Assembly (NCBI GenBank): GCA_028066245.1
Contig: JALCBR010000012.1
Coordinates: forward strand, 1 to 64,000
Origin: Pirellulales bacterium
GTDB lineage: Bacteria; Planctomycetota; Planctomycetia; Pirellulales; S012-138
Direction: 5' to 3'
DNA length: 64,000 nucleotides
In this document: positions 33,048 through 43,742 of the stretch, piece by piece
Layout: every line of letters starts with the position of its first letter
Numbering within the stretch: the first letter of the stretch is position 1
Translations under genes and position numbers: made by a program
The notes under the pieces: generated by a model
Database searches by the model: none
What the model was told of the DNA's origin: nothing
What the model saw: the letters and a program-made list of their open reading frames with translations, nothing else

Positions 33048-34175
33048 ATGCAACCTCAGCACAGCACAGTCCTCATGGTGGCGGATGCGCCCGAGCGTAT
33101 TGAAAACGTTCGGCAAGCCATGGACTGTTCGCGCGGTGCCATTGAATTGCTTTGGGGAACATTTGAGTTGCGCGTGTGCAACTGCCTGGCCGACGCCACC
33201 AAACTGCTGGAAGGACGACTGTATGACGTCGTTCTGCTAGACCCAACGTTGGGAGTCAGGGATGGTGTTGACTCGTTGGACTCGCTGTTGATTGCGTCAC
33301 CGCATTCCGCCGTGGTCGTGTTGGTCAGTGAGCATGAAGACGGGGCAGCGTTGGACGCGCTGCGTCGTGGAGCCCAGGACTACCTCATGCTGGAAGAGAT
33401 CCATGGCCGCATGCTTTCCCGCACATTGCGCGGAGCAATCGAACGGAAGTCAACAGAACTAAGAATCGCCGAGAGCCGTGCGGAACTCATCTGGCGGTTG
33501 GCCAAAGCCGCCGAATACCGAGACAACGAAACCGGCAACCACGTCATCCGAGTTGGCTGCTACGCGCGCGAAATCGGCATTGCGATGGGCCTTGATCGTA
33601 AGGAGATCGAGACGCTCTTCCTCGCCGCGCCGCTGCACGATATCGGCAAGATCAGCATCCCAGATGCCATCTTGCAGAAGCCGGGCCCACTGGATGCCGA
33701 AGAGATGCGGACCATGCAACAGCATTGTGTTATTGGGGCGAAAATTTTGGGCGACAGCGCCGAAGCCGAACAATTCCCCTACACACGGCGAGTGGTCTCA
33801 TCTGGATGTCTCGGGCAGTATGATGATCCCGTTCGCACGGTCGCTCAGCGAATTGCCATGAGCCATCATGAACGATGGGACGGCACAGGCTATCCTGGCC
33901 GTCTGACAGGTGATCAGATTCCGCTGGAGGCGCGAATTGTCGCTATTTGCGATGTGTTCGACGCGCTACTTTCCCCTCGCCCTTATAAGGAAGCCTTCAC
34001 ACTTGAGATGTCTTTGGACATCGTTCGAGAAGGCCGGGGGACCCACTTCGATCCTGCGGTCTTTGACGCGTTTGAGCGGAGCCTGCCGGCACTCATTGAG
34101 ATTCGTGATGATCTCAAAGACGTTCGCAACCACGAACGCGAAAAAGAACTCCTTCATGGGGCACACTCTTCCTAG
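33048..34175 (+). CDS. REC-like/HD-GYP response regulator
   Basis: AAPLHDIGKISIPDAILQKPG and HHERWDGTGYPGRLTGDQIP; N-terminal receiver-like domain. Confidence 0.93.
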   Translation: MQPQHSTVLMVADAPERIENVRQAMDCSRGAIELLWGTFELRVCNCLADATKLLEGRLYDVVLLDPTLGVRDGVDSLDSLLIASPHSAVVVLVSEHEDGAALDALRRGAQDYLMLEEIHGRMLSRTLRGAIERKSTELRIAESRAELIWRLAKAAEYRDNETGNHVIRVGCYAREIGIAMGLDRKEIETLFLAAPLHDIGKISIPDAILQKPGPLDAEEMRTMQQHCVIGAKILGDSAEAEQFPYTRRVVSSGCLGQYDDPVRTVAQRIAMSHHERWDGTGYPGRLTGDQIPLEARIVAICDVFDALLSPRPYKEAFTLEMSLDIVREGRGTHFDPAVFDAFERSLPALIEIRDDLKDVRNHEREKELLHGAHSS

Positions 34176-34199
34176 ATACGTGACGGCGAGCGTGCATGC

Positions 34200-35306
34200 A
34201 TGTGGCATCCAACCGTGAACCTGATCGAAGCGAGCCTACAAGGCTGGGTGATTCCCTTATCGCTGGCATCTGCCGCGTGGTGGTCAACGGCAACGATTGC
34301 CACGCATGTCATCATCGCCGTCGCCATGTTTTGGTGGTTGCTGGATAGTCGACGGCAACGGAAAACTCAACAACAATTGCACTCCGCGGTCGCCGTCTTT
34401 GATCGCCTGTTTGAAGCGAGTTCTGATCTCGTCGACGAGGTCGAGTGGCATCAGCAAGAAGTTCGTGTGCTGCACGAGCAAATCAAGGCTTGCAAGGAAG
34501 ATCAGAACAAGGCGGATCGCAATCAATTTGTGGTTCTGACCGAACGGTTGCTCGAGACCAATGCGCGGTTGATTCAACGGTTGGCCAACGCAGAGGCTCA
34601 ACTTTCTGATCAGAAATGCGAGATTCAAAAACGGGCGTCTGTGGTCAAGCGTGACGCTCAAACAGGGCTATGGAACCGGCGAACCTTTGAGGTAGATTTA
34701 CGCCGCCATCTTCACACCGCCTTGGATAATCAAAGCCCACTTGCGTTGCTGTTGCTGGACATTGACTCTCTCCGGCAGATCAATGATGGACTGGGACACC
34801 CCGCGGGCGACCGTGTTATCCAATCGGTCGTGCAGGCAATCGCCCGCGCGATCCGTAGCAGTGACCCGCTCTACCGCTACGGTGGTGACGAGTTGGCGCT
34901 GATTCTTCCCGGGGCGTCTCTGGAAAGCGCTCGGCACGTCGCTGAAAAGATTCGCGCTGCCGTTTGCCGGATGAGTGACATTGCCGATCTGGAAATAACC
35001 GTCTCTGTCAGCAGTGGTCTAGCGGTCGTTCAAACCGGAGATGACAGCGCCACATTGATGCGACGAGCGGACCACGCCCTGTCCGCAAGCAAAGAGAATG
35101 GTCGGAATCGCGTCAGCCTGCACGATGGCCAACGCTGCCTGGCCAGCGCGACCGAAACCGTCTGTAGTGGCACAGCTCTACCATCTTCGAGGGAAGCGGG
35201 AAATCTCGCGACGATGGAAGCACCGCCACAGCAGGGAACGATGGAAGCGCTTGATGCGGCATGTGATGCCTTACAGCAAAAGCTCGACGAATTCACCAAC
35301 GGCTGA
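34200..35306 (+). CDS. Diguanylate cyclase (GGDEL) with N-terminal TM
   Basis: DAQTGLWNRRTFE, RYGGDELALIL; I-site RSSD five residues before GGDEL. Confidence 0.93.
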   Translation: MWHPTVNLIEASLQGWVIPLSLASAAWWSTATIATHVIIAVAMFWWLLDSRRQRKTQQQLHSAVAVFDRLFEASSDLVDEVEWHQQEVRVLHEQIKACKEDQNKADRNQFVVLTERLLETNARLIQRLANAEAQLSDQKCEIQKRASVVKRDAQTGLWNRRTFEVDLRRHLHTALDNQSPLALLLLDIDSLRQINDGLGHPAGDRVIQSVVQAIARAIRSSDPLYRYGGDELALILPGASLESARHVAEKIRAAVCRMSDIADLEITVSVSSGLAVVQTGDDSATLMRRADHALSASKENGRNRVSLHDGQRCLASATETVCSGTALPSSREAGNLATMEAPPQQGTMEALDAACDALQQKLDEFTNG

Positions 35307-35451
35307 ATTCTCCTAAATCGAGTCGGTCTTCGGTGAGTCGTGTTCACCGATATCGATTGACCATGGCGCAGAGATTTTGACTCGTTTAGCGCCGGTGCAC
35401 ATCTAGAATGGCGGAAACGCCCATCTTGACACCCACCGAATTTCTATCGCG

Positions 35452-35844
35452 ATGCGCTTTTCAGCCCGTAACTTGATTCTGCTCATCACTGCGTATTCGG
35501 TCATCATAGGTAGTGCAGTCTGGGGGGTGTTCGCAGCCAGAAGTTGGGCCATCGCGACGTTGGACAACCCCGCAGAACAGGAAAAATGGAGAGAGTGGCA
35601 GGAAGACACAAAGGCACGACAAGATGCTCAGGGGATCCCTGCCAACCGCCGTGGCCACTCTTCTGATGAGCCGCCCGTCTTAATCCTGCTGCGAGATCAT
35701 CTCACCGCGCTATTGGCAACTGCGATCTTGCTGAGCACCTTCTTGTTTGCGTTCTTTGTGTTTGTCCTTTGTGGCGCGACGCGCGCGAACACCGTAATCG
35801 TCACGGAAGACCAAGCTTTGCCTAAGTTACCGATGAGCCACTAG
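35452..35844 (+). CDS. Hypothetical membrane protein (two TM)
   Basis: Two clear hydrophobic segments around a charged loop. Confidence 0.55.
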   Translation: MRFSARNLILLITAYSVIIGSAVWGVFAARSWAIATLDNPAEQEKWREWQEDTKARQDAQGIPANRRGHSSDEPPVLILLRDHLTALLATAILLSTFLFAFFVFVLCGATRANTVIVTEDQALPKLPMSH

Positions 35845-36045
35845 CTTTCTGCGTGTTGTAGTCTAACAACTCGAACGAAGTGTGAGCCGCGCTGGGCCAA
35901 GCGTTGGTAATTCCTCTTGCTTCCTCTCTGCCCAAGCCCGCGACATTTCTTGTCGGATCAAACACCGAGGACTACGCTGACCAATGAGGGTGTCGCCACC
36001 GGGCTCGACAGCTCACATCGTGCCTCTCCCGGAACGGAGGAATTC

Positions 36046-37467
36046 ATGTCCAATTTCCGAACGCGATTACTTCTCCTCTGTCGACCTGTTGGGATTGTGC
36101 TGGTCGTCATCTGTATGGGCCTAACTCAAAGGCCCGAGGCGCGCGGACAATCGTCGATCTTCTCTGGGCAAGTGCGACCCTTTGTCGTTGGGATCAATCC
36201 GGTGGTGGGTAACGGCGCCGTCGGCGGAGTCTCCATTGACGCCAACGGCCTGCTGGACCGCGCCACCATTGACGCGGTGGGAAATCTTGCCGAAGCTCGC
36301 GCCCAAGCGGTTGAATCACAAGTGCCGGCGGATGTGGCAGTCACGAGCAAGTTGCGCAAAGTCTCGTTGCGCCGTTTGGAACTGGCGATTTACGAGCGGC
36401 TTAAAGCAGGCGAGCCATTGGAAGAAGAGATGTTGATGCTGGCCGGACTGCAGAATGTCCAGTTCATTTTTCTCAACCCGGAAGAGAATGACGTGATCGT
36501 CGCCGGCACCGCTGGAGGCTGGACACTGGATGAACACGGAACTGTTGTGGGACTTGAGACCCGGTCGCCCGTGCTGCAGTTGGAGGATCTGCTGGTCGTT
36601 TTGCGGAGTATCCACTCAGCTCATGAATCGGGGATCACGTGCTCAATTGATCCATCCGCCGAAGGCCTCGCCCGGTTACAAGATTATTTCAGTGCCGGTC
36701 CCCGCATGGGTGAAATGGCATTGCGGCGTATGGAAAAACTTGTGGGTTCGCAATCTGTTACCGTGACAGGCGTTCCCGCTGACAGCCATTTTGCCCGCGT
36801 GATGGTGGCGGCGGACTTCATCATGAAGCGGATTGCGATGGGGCTGGAGAAATCCCCTACGCGCAGAGTCCCCAGCTACATGCAAATGCTCCGGAGCGCT
36901 CGCGTGCCCGTGCCCAAGACGGCGATGCCCCGCTGGTGGTTGGCGCCCGATTATTCCGCCCCGCTTCGTGATGTGGACGGCTTGGCCTTCGCGCTACCTT
37001 CCTCAGGCGTCAAGGTCATGACAGAAGATAGCTATCTCAACGAGGATGGCACGCTCGAACGGGTGGAGGATGCCAATCCGGCGGCTGTGGATTGGGCCAA
37101 CCGGTTTAGCGAGCACTACGTCGAACTGGCAAAAAGGCTGCCTGTCTTAGCCGAACTTCGCAACCTGATGGATTTGGCGATTGTGGCCGCCATCGTTCGC
37201 AATCCTCAGTTGGGCGACAAAGTCGGCCACGACTTTCCGCTGTTGTCCAACGAAGAAATCTTGCCTGTGGTGAGCTACCACGTGCCGAAGACCGTGTCAT
37301 CGCGATCGTCCTTCGTCAAGAAGGGAAACCAGTACATCATCAGCATCTCGGGCGGAGTTGATTTAGCTCCAGGTGCCGTGTTGGGCACGGCAACCTTGGA
37401 TGACAAAGTCCTTTCGAATCGCGAACAGGCAATCGCAGGAACTCAGCAAAACTGGTGGTGGGATTGA
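36046..37467 (+). CDS. DUF1598-like secreted planctomycete protein
   Basis: Signal peptide from MSNFRTRLLLL; IVAGTAGGWTLDEHGTVVGLETRSPVLQLEDLLVVLR and the MGEMALRRMEKLVG region. Confidence 0.7.
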   Translation: MSNFRTRLLLLCRPVGIVLVVICMGLTQRPEARGQSSIFSGQVRPFVVGINPVVGNGAVGGVSIDANGLLDRATIDAVGNLAEARAQAVESQVPADVAVTSKLRKVSLRRLELAIYERLKAGEPLEEEMLMLAGLQNVQFIFLNPEENDVIVAGTAGGWTLDEHGTVVGLETRSPVLQLEDLLVVLRSIHSAHESGITCSIDPSAEGLARLQDYFSAGPRMGEMALRRMEKLVGSQSVTVTGVPADSHFARVMVAADFIMKRIAMGLEKSPTRRVPSYMQMLRSARVPVPKTAMPRWWLAPDYSAPLRDVDGLAFALPSSGVKVMTEDSYLNEDGTLERVEDANPAAVDWANRFSEHYVELAKRLPVLAELRNLMDLAIVAAIVRNPQLGDKVGHDFPLLSNEEILPVVSYHVPKTVSSRSSFVKKGNQYIISISGGVDLAPGAVLGTATLDDKVLSNREQAIAGTQQNWWWD

Positions 37468-37743
37468 TCTACTAGGCGATCGACGCTTTTTTTGATGGAC
37501 CTCGAATGAAAGCCTGACTTTGCTTCGCGCGGTGGCACCATGAAACGGCGCATTTGCTGATCATTCGCCGCCAGTCAGGGTACGTCTGCGAGCCCTGTGT
37601 AGCCACAGGCAGCATCAACCCATACAAGTGATACAGCTTACCCAACGCAATTGCTGGCGTTGCCCCTCACTCCTCACGCTCCGGCTGCCGATGCCAATCA
37701 GGTAAGGCATGCTGAGTCAGCCGATTCTAATGAGGAGGAAGAG

Positions 37744-38232
37744 ATGTCCGTGAAAAGTAGCTTTGCCGCACTGCTCTTGGTGGCAATCATGCTGGCTCCG
37801 GCAAGCGCCTACGCCCAGCAGTCCAATCAGCAAAACACAATGACCGAGCGTGAAGCTCAGCAAGCCGCCCAGCAGGCGGAGCGAGCCGCTCGTGCTCAGG
37901 AAGCAGCCATCCAAGCCCGGATGCGCCAGATCGAAACCCGCATTGCCCAAGAAGAGAAGCTGCTGGAACGCAGGATGGCGGAAGCCAACCAGATCCGCCA
38001 GGCAGCTCTGTCCAAGAACGACCAGCGCGGACTTGATCGTGCGGCCCAATTGGAAAAGCAAGCCATCGCCGCCTACGAAGCTTCGATCAACAAACTGATC
38101 CAGGCGATCAACGCACCGGTGCAACCACAGCAAGCCAACCAGGGCGGCAATCAGAAACGCAACAACGGCCAGCCGCCACGCCGCCGCCAACCACCTAAGC
38201 GTTCCGGCTGGAGTTGGTGGCCATTTGGCTAG
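37744..38232 (+). CDS. Hypothetical secreted coiled-coil, Gln-rich protein
   Basis: Signal peptide MSVKSSFAALLLVAIMLAPASAYAQQ, then Ala/Gln/Arg heptad-like region and basic tail. Confidence 0.65.
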   Translation: MSVKSSFAALLLVAIMLAPASAYAQQSNQQNTMTEREAQQAAQQAERAARAQEAAIQARMRQIETRIAQEEKLLERRMAEANQIRQAALSKNDQRGLDRAAQLEKQAIAAYEASINKLIQAINAPVQPQQANQGGNQKRNNGQPPRRRQPPKRSGWSWWPFG

Positions 38233-38284
38233 CCGCTCGCTATCGCACAATTTTGCACAGCTTCCAGAACCAGCTGTCAACAAG

Positions 38285-38321
38285 TCAGGCTTGAGGACTC
38301 GGATCCTCAGGCCTGATTTCG
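38285..38321 (+). terminator. Rho-independent-like terminator
   Basis: TCAGGCTTGAGGA-ctcgga-TCCTCAGGCCTGA then TTT. Confidence 0.7.
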
Positions 38322-38359
38322 TTTCACAGAGATACAAGTGGTTACTGGACGCAATGCTT

Positions 38360-39304
38360 TCACAGCCTGTCCAACATCGTCTTGAGGTGTGCCTCGACCG
38401 ACTCAGCCAGCATCTGCGGGTGATATCCACCCTCTAAGATGCTCACAATGCGTCCACGACAATGATCATCGGCCAGATCACAGACTGTTTCGGTCATCAA
38501 GACGAAGTCTTCGACTTCAAGCCCTAGCGAACCGACAGGATCCGCGGCATGAGCATCAAAGCCGGCACTGAGCAAGATCAGTTCAGGCTTGGTCTTTGCC
38601 GCAAACTCCTCAAGCTCACTGGCAAACTGCGCCAAGATGTCCTCCCTTGACGTTCCAAACCGAATAGGCAGGTTGTGTGTGGTGCCACTCCCTGCAGCCA
38701 AGCCTGTTTCGTCGCGCCGCCCCGAACCTGGATAGAAGGGAAAACGATGGGCGGAGAAGAAAGCCACCTGCGGGTCGCTCCAGAACAAGTCTTGCGTGCC
38801 ATTGCCATGATGGACGTCCCAATCAACGATCAGCACTCGGTTCAATCCGAGCTCGCGCACGGCGAACGCAGCCGCGACGGCCACGCTGCCAAATAAACAG
38901 AATCCCATTGCTCGGTCTTTCAACGCGTGATGGCCCGGTGGGCGGACAAGGCATAGCGCCTGGCGGTCTTCATCAGTGACGACTCGCCGCACCGCATCCA
39001 CGGCCGCACCCGCGGCCAACGCGGCCACTTCAAACGATCGCTCTGAGATCACCGTGTCACTGTCCAGGCGATCAACCCCTTGACGGAAAGCGGATCGCAC
39101 AGAGGCCGCATACTCGACGTCATGCACCAGCCCGAGTTGGGCATCGGTCGATGGCTCCCACTGTGGCTGTTCACAACGTGGCAACAGTTGAGAAGACTGC
39201 AATTGTTTGGAAATGGCCTCCAGCCGGGCCGGGCATTCTGGATGCTGGCCGGTCTGGTGCTGGAGGAAGAAGTCGTTGCGATAGAGAAGCATTTCAGAAC
39301 TCAT
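38360..39304 (-). CDS. Histone deacetylase / acetoin-utilization-like deacetylase
   Basis: HPECPARL, RPPGHHA, VDWDVHHGNGTQ, LSAGFDAH motifs. Confidence 0.94.
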   Translation of the reverse strand: MSSEMLLYRNDFFLQHQTGQHPECPARLEAISKQLQSSQLLPRCEQPQWEPSTDAQLGLVHDVEYAASVRSAFRQGVDRLDSDTVISERSFEVAALAAGAAVDAVRRVVTDEDRQALCLVRPPGHHALKDRAMGFCLFGSVAVAAAFAVRELGLNRVLIVDWDVHHGNGTQDLFWSDPQVAFFSAHRFPFYPGSGRRDETGLAAGSGTTHNLPIRFGTSREDILAQFASELEEFAAKTKPELILLSAGFDAHAADPVGSLGLEVEDFVLMTETVCDLADDHCRGRIVSILEGGYHPQMLAESVEAHLKTMLDRL

Positions 39305-39414
39305 GTGGCTTTGAACAAGGTAGTTCGCATTTGCAGAAACGTTCTCAGCCGCATTGTGCCTTTCGCGGATTCAACGAAGCGGGTTACGCGGGGGACTCGG
39401 GAGTTTGTTATGCT

Positions 39415-41115
39415 ATGGAAACGTCAAGACTTCAAGGCTGGATGACAAACACGATGTACCTCCGGGAAAATCCCGTTCTGCAACGCGAGATGCTGATTAA
39501 CCTCCGCATGAAGCGGGCGTTCATCACGTTAGCGGCTTTCATCCTTCTGCTTGGCGCGATGGTCTACGCGGCTTGGCCGGCGTATGAAGATGTTGACATG
39601 ATCAACCCCGTGGCGTCCAAACGGTTGGTCGATCTCTTCTTTCTCGGTCAGTACATTTTGACATCGTTGATGGCGCCTACTTTTGCGGCGGGAGCGATCA
39701 CGGGAGAAAAAGAGCGCAAGTCATACGAGATGCTCTTGGCCAGCCCTTTGCGCCCCACGGCGATTGTCGTCGGCAAGCTGTTGTCTTCTCTGGCACACCT
39801 AGGATTGTTGATCTTTTCGTCACTGCCGATTGTGATGCTGTGCCTGCCACTGGGAGGGGTCAACTTCTATGAAGTGCTGGCAGTCTATTTGTCTATCATC
39901 CTAGTGACAACGACGTTCGGACTGATCAGTCTTTGGTGTAGTAGTTTCTTCAGCCGGACCGCGTCATCTTTGGTCGTGTCTTACTTGATCATCCTCCCGC
40001 TCGCCCTAGTCGGGTTGTTGATGTGGAACGCGTTGGAAGGCGGCGCGGTGGCCGGTGTGAGGTTGTTGATTGCTGCGGTGCTGTTGCCGGTGATCTGCGG
40101 GTTAGCCTGGGTGGGATTAATCACGACGATCAGCGCGCGCTTGCTGCATCCACCGGATGTCGGTAGTGAAGGCAAGGAAGTGATCGATGAAGAGCGTGAA
40201 CAAGACAAGGCAGTCGGCTTGGTAATTCGCCGTGATCAGTTTCCGGATAAACTTTTTGCACCACCGAAACGTACGGGGCTATTGCCGGATGGCGCCAACC
40301 CCGTCTACGACAAGGAAATGCGCTCAGAAATCTTCAGCCAAGGCACGCTCATGCTGCGCGTGGTGATCCAGGTCAGCATGTTTCTGGCCATCCCCATCAT
40401 GGCTTGGTGCTTGTATCTGCGACCGGAATTGGCAGCTTGGTATGTTGGCTACGTCATTTTGTTCAACCTGATGGTTGGGCCTGTTTTTTCCGCCGGCAGC
40501 GTGACGAGCGAGCGCGAACGGGAAACCCTCGACCTCCTGTTGACGACGCTGATCACACCGTTGCAAATTCTGGTGGGTAAACTCATCTCCGGCCTGCGCG
40601 TCTCCAGCGTGTTGACAATGTTCTTGCTATGGCCGCTGGTTCTGGCATGTGTGATGGTGGGAGATTTGCGCAGCCATTTCCTGACAATGCTCGCCTATGT
40701 CGCAATCGTCCTCATGACGTGCCTGACAACGGCCAACATCGCGTTGTTCACATCCGTCATTTCAAAGAAGTCGTCCTTCGCGTTGATCTTTTCATACGTC
40801 GCGATCGGCACATTATTCATTGCACCCTTGGGCGTCGAACGATTCGTGGAGACGTTCTTCCCGGAGCAGGAGATTACATTTCAGGTCAAACAGCAGGCGT
40901 ATTTGAGTCCAATCTCGGCAGCATTCGCGTTGCCGCTTGACGTCAAAGGCCGCGGGGACGACGTCGGTCGCGGACTAAGTCAAGAAAGGGAAGCCAGCTC
41001 GCGCTATGGATGGCGACAGTTTGGGCTATTTTCCCTGGTTTACTCTCTGCTCAACTTAAGTCTGGTTGGCGTTATGGCCTGGCTGTTCAGCACACGATGG
41101 CGTGTCGCTTATTGA
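39415..41115 (+). CDS. ABC-2-type transporter permease (tandem membrane halves)
   Basis: NPVLQREMLINLRMKRAF; AGAITGEKERKSYEMLLASPL and AGSVTSERERETLDLLLTTLI, the paired ABC-2 motifs. Confidence 0.85.
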   Translation: METSRLQGWMTNTMYLRENPVLQREMLINLRMKRAFITLAAFILLLGAMVYAAWPAYEDVDMINPVASKRLVDLFFLGQYILTSLMAPTFAAGAITGEKERKSYEMLLASPLRPTAIVVGKLLSSLAHLGLLIFSSLPIVMLCLPLGGVNFYEVLAVYLSIILVTTTFGLISLWCSSFFSRTASSLVVSYLIILPLALVGLLMWNALEGGAVAGVRLLIAAVLLPVICGLAWVGLITTISARLLHPPDVGSEGKEVIDEEREQDKAVGLVIRRDQFPDKLFAPPKRTGLLPDGANPVYDKEMRSEIFSQGTLMLRVVIQVSMFLAIPIMAWCLYLRPELAAWYVGYVILFNLMVGPVFSAGSVTSERERETLDLLLTTLITPLQILVGKLISGLRVSSVLTMFLLWPLVLACVMVGDLRSHFLTMLAYVAIVLMTCLTTANIALFTSVISKKSSFALIFSYVAIGTLFIAPLGVERFVETFFPEQEITFQVKQQAYLSPISAAFALPLDVKGRGDDVGRGLSQEREASSRYGWRQFGLFSLVYSLLNLSLVGVMAWLFSTRWRVAY

Positions 41116-41170
41116 CCTGAGTTTATTGATTTTCATCAATTCCTCCGCAATTTCACAACTAAGCCCGAAC

Positions 41171-41710
41171 ATGAACTGGCTCTACGAACAACAACTTCCT
41201 GCGGTTGTCATCAGCCTGTCCATCGTGGTGGCATCTGTCATCTTATTCGTTCGCTCGCGACGACCAGTCTTCTTGTGGGGAATCCTCGTCGGGCTGATTG
41301 TTTTGGGGCTGGGGCTCTGGATTGAATCGGCTGTCGTCACAGAAGAGGAGGAAATCGAAGCAACGCTGCTGGCGGTCGCAAGTGCAATGGAGGAAGGCGA
41401 TATGGAGACTGTCTCGAGTTATATCGATCCTTCAGCCGTTTCTAGTTGGCGACTCAAGGGGATCAGCCTAACACATTTTGAGAACCGGAAATTTTCAGAC
41501 GTAAACGGGTCTATCGAACGGGTTGACTTCAATCGCTCATCCAACCCAATCAGCGCCCGAGTCAGAGTCTTTGGCAAAGCCACTGGTCAAAGTCTTTCCA
41601 ATCCGCCAAACGAAGATCCAAACTTCAATTGGATGGGGCGAGTTGTCTTTGGGATGTATAAAGGCGAAGATGGCTGGATCATTCAGAAAGTGGAAGGATT
41701 TGCGCGATAG
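41171..41710 (+). CDS. Hypothetical membrane-anchored protein
   Basis: Two N-terminal TMs plus a soluble domain resembling NTF2-like folds. Confidence 0.55.
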   Translation: MNWLYEQQLPAVVISLSIVVASVILFVRSRRPVFLWGILVGLIVLGLGLWIESAVVTEEEEIEATLLAVASAMEEGDMETVSSYIDPSAVSSWRLKGISLTHFENRKFSDVNGSIERVDFNRSSNPISARVRVFGKATGQSLSNPPNEDPNFNWMGRVVFGMYKGEDGWIIQKVEGFAR

Positions 41711-41834
41711 TCTTGGTGGCCGCCATTCCCGCTACCAAGACTTTGGCCTACAATACGATTGAATATTTGAGTCTCTTTTCGCGGTAGGCCGACGCTGGCA
41801 CCGCATTTTCTCACATTGATGCTTTCTCTTGCTC

Positions 41835-42939
41835 ATGGCTACGGTTGCTGAACTTCACGAAACCACCAATGAGATTCGTACTCGGATTACCCAATTGCGA
41901 GACTCTCTTTGACTGCGAAGCCAAGCAACAAGACATCGACCGACTGGAACGGCAGATGTCCGAGCCCGACTTCTGGAACGACCAGGAAGCTGCCCAAGAA
42001 ACTATCGGTCAACTCAAGCAATTGACCGCCGTGGTTAAGCCGGTGGGCGAGTTGGTCGCGGCAGTTGAGGATTTGGAAGCGATGCTGGAAATGGCGGCCG
42101 AGGATGAGAGCTTTGCCATGGAGGTTGAAGCCGAGTTGCCGAAGCTACAGCAGCGTCTGGATGACCTCGAACTCAAGGCGCTGCTTTCCGGTCCCCATGA
42201 TGCCGGCAACGCCATCGTCTCGATCAACGCGCGAGACGGAGGTACGGACGCCAATGATTGGGCCGAGATGCTGCTGCGAATGTATACGGCCTGGTCTCAG
42301 AAGAACGACTACAAGGTTGAACTTCTTGATCGCCAGGACAATCTCGAAGCCGGCATCAACAGCGCCGTGATCGCGGTGAGAGGGCCCTACGCCTATGGAT
42401 ACCTTCGCGGTGAGACGGGGATTCATCGGCTGGTGCGGATCAGCCCTTTCAATGCTGATGGCAAGCGACAAACCAGCTTCAGCGCCGTGGATGTCTCACC
42501 AGACATTGCGGACTCCGTCGAGATTGAGATCAAGGATCAGGACGTCCGTGAAGATACATATTCCGCCAGTGGTCCCGGCGGACAACATGTCAACAAGACC
42601 TCTAGCGCCGTCCGACTGACGCACCTGCCCACGAATATTGTTGTGCAGTGCCAGAACGAGCGTAGCCAGCACAAGAACCGCGCGGCCGCCTACAAGATGT
42701 TGCGCGCCAGGCTGGCACGGCTGGAAGAAGAGAAGCGCGAAGCCGAGCAGGCAGCCAAATATGATCAGCAGGCGAGGACTGGATTTGGCGCGCAAATCCG
42801 CAATTACTTTCTGCACCCGGATCAGCGAGTGAAGGACGCACGGACGGGCTATCTCGAGCACAACTTTCAGGATGTGCTGGACGGCAACATCGGCGGATTT
42901 CTGGATTCTGTGCTGCGTTGGCGAGTGGGAAAAGATTAG
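41835..42939 (+). CDS. prfB: Peptide chain release factor 2 (programmed +1 frameshift at 41907-41913)
   Basis: ATG at 41835 gives MATVAELHETTNEIRTRITQLRDSL then CTT TGA C; +1 frame continues DCEAKQQDIDRLERQMS...SGPGGQHVNKT. Confidence 0.96.
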
Positions 42940-43065
42940 CTCGGTGAGCGTCCCGTGCTCCAACATGCGAAGTCGAAATCGCGCGGCCATTGTTGACCAT
43001 GGCAACTCCTCTTACGGCACGTACCGTATCCCTGCTTTACGACACGAACGCCACACAGTAGCGGC

Positions 43066-43623
43066 ATGGCCCATTCTTCTGACGCTCAACCACCGGCTCT
43101 CAGTGCGGGACCGCTGCGATTGGAGTTTCACAGATCAGCCGATCGATATGCCCACAGCTTGAAGTGCGTGAATGATGGCGTGCCGTGTGAGTTGATGGCA
43201 AGTATCGAAGGTCAAGGAACTGAACGTTTTCCACCAAGTCCTCCCCTTCAGCAGCTTCATTTTGAAGAACACGGCGGAAAACAAGTTGCTATGTTGGTCG
43301 GCATGGCTGAGGGAAACCATTGGTCGGCGGCTATCTCGGCAGAGAATGAATCACTTGAATTCGACATCGCTTGTCACACTAGTGCCCGTCTCGTCGCCCA
43401 CGAGTATTCCTCGTTGGGAAGTACTTACCACGCCATCCCAACAGCCAAGTTGAAAAAGACCGACAACGGTATCTTGCTCCAACTTGCGGCAGCACGCGTA
43501 CTGGTTCAAACGAGTCAGTTCACCGAGGTTGATCTCACCCGGGGCACCCTTTGTTTGCGTCCATTAGCTGGCAGCCCTCACCCAACTTCCACGCTACGTT
43601 GGCGGTATCTCATCAACTCGTAG
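43066..43623 (+). CDS. Hypothetical protein
   Basis: Uninterrupted ORF of normal composition after prfB; DUF-like, no recognised motif. Confidence 0.5.
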   Translation: MAHSSDAQPPALSAGPLRLEFHRSADRYAHSLKCVNDGVPCELMASIEGQGTERFPPSPPLQQLHFEEHGGKQVAMLVGMAEGNHWSAAISAENESLEFDIACHTSARLVAHEYSSLGSTYHAIPTAKLKKTDNGILLQLAAARVLVQTSQFTEVDLTRGTLCLRPLAGSPHPTSTLRWRYLINS

Positions 43624-43684
43624 CCGGGCCAGCCATTGCGAGCGGGTTTCCGCAAGTACGCAGATGCTATCAACCCGGAGATAA

Positions 43685-43718
43685 AAACGGCCGAGCGCGT
43701 ATTCGCGTTCGGCCGTTT
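43685..43718. terminator. Bidirectional terminator-like inverted repeat
   Basis: AAACGGCCGA...TCGGCCGTTT between convergent genes. Confidence 0.75.
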
Positions 43719-43742
43719 GAAACTCAGGCTTGTTGATCGGTC

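Noticed and set aside
42496-43005. 169-aa minus-strand ORF over the prfB 3' end
   Set aside because: Overlaps conserved RF2 sequence; no homology features.
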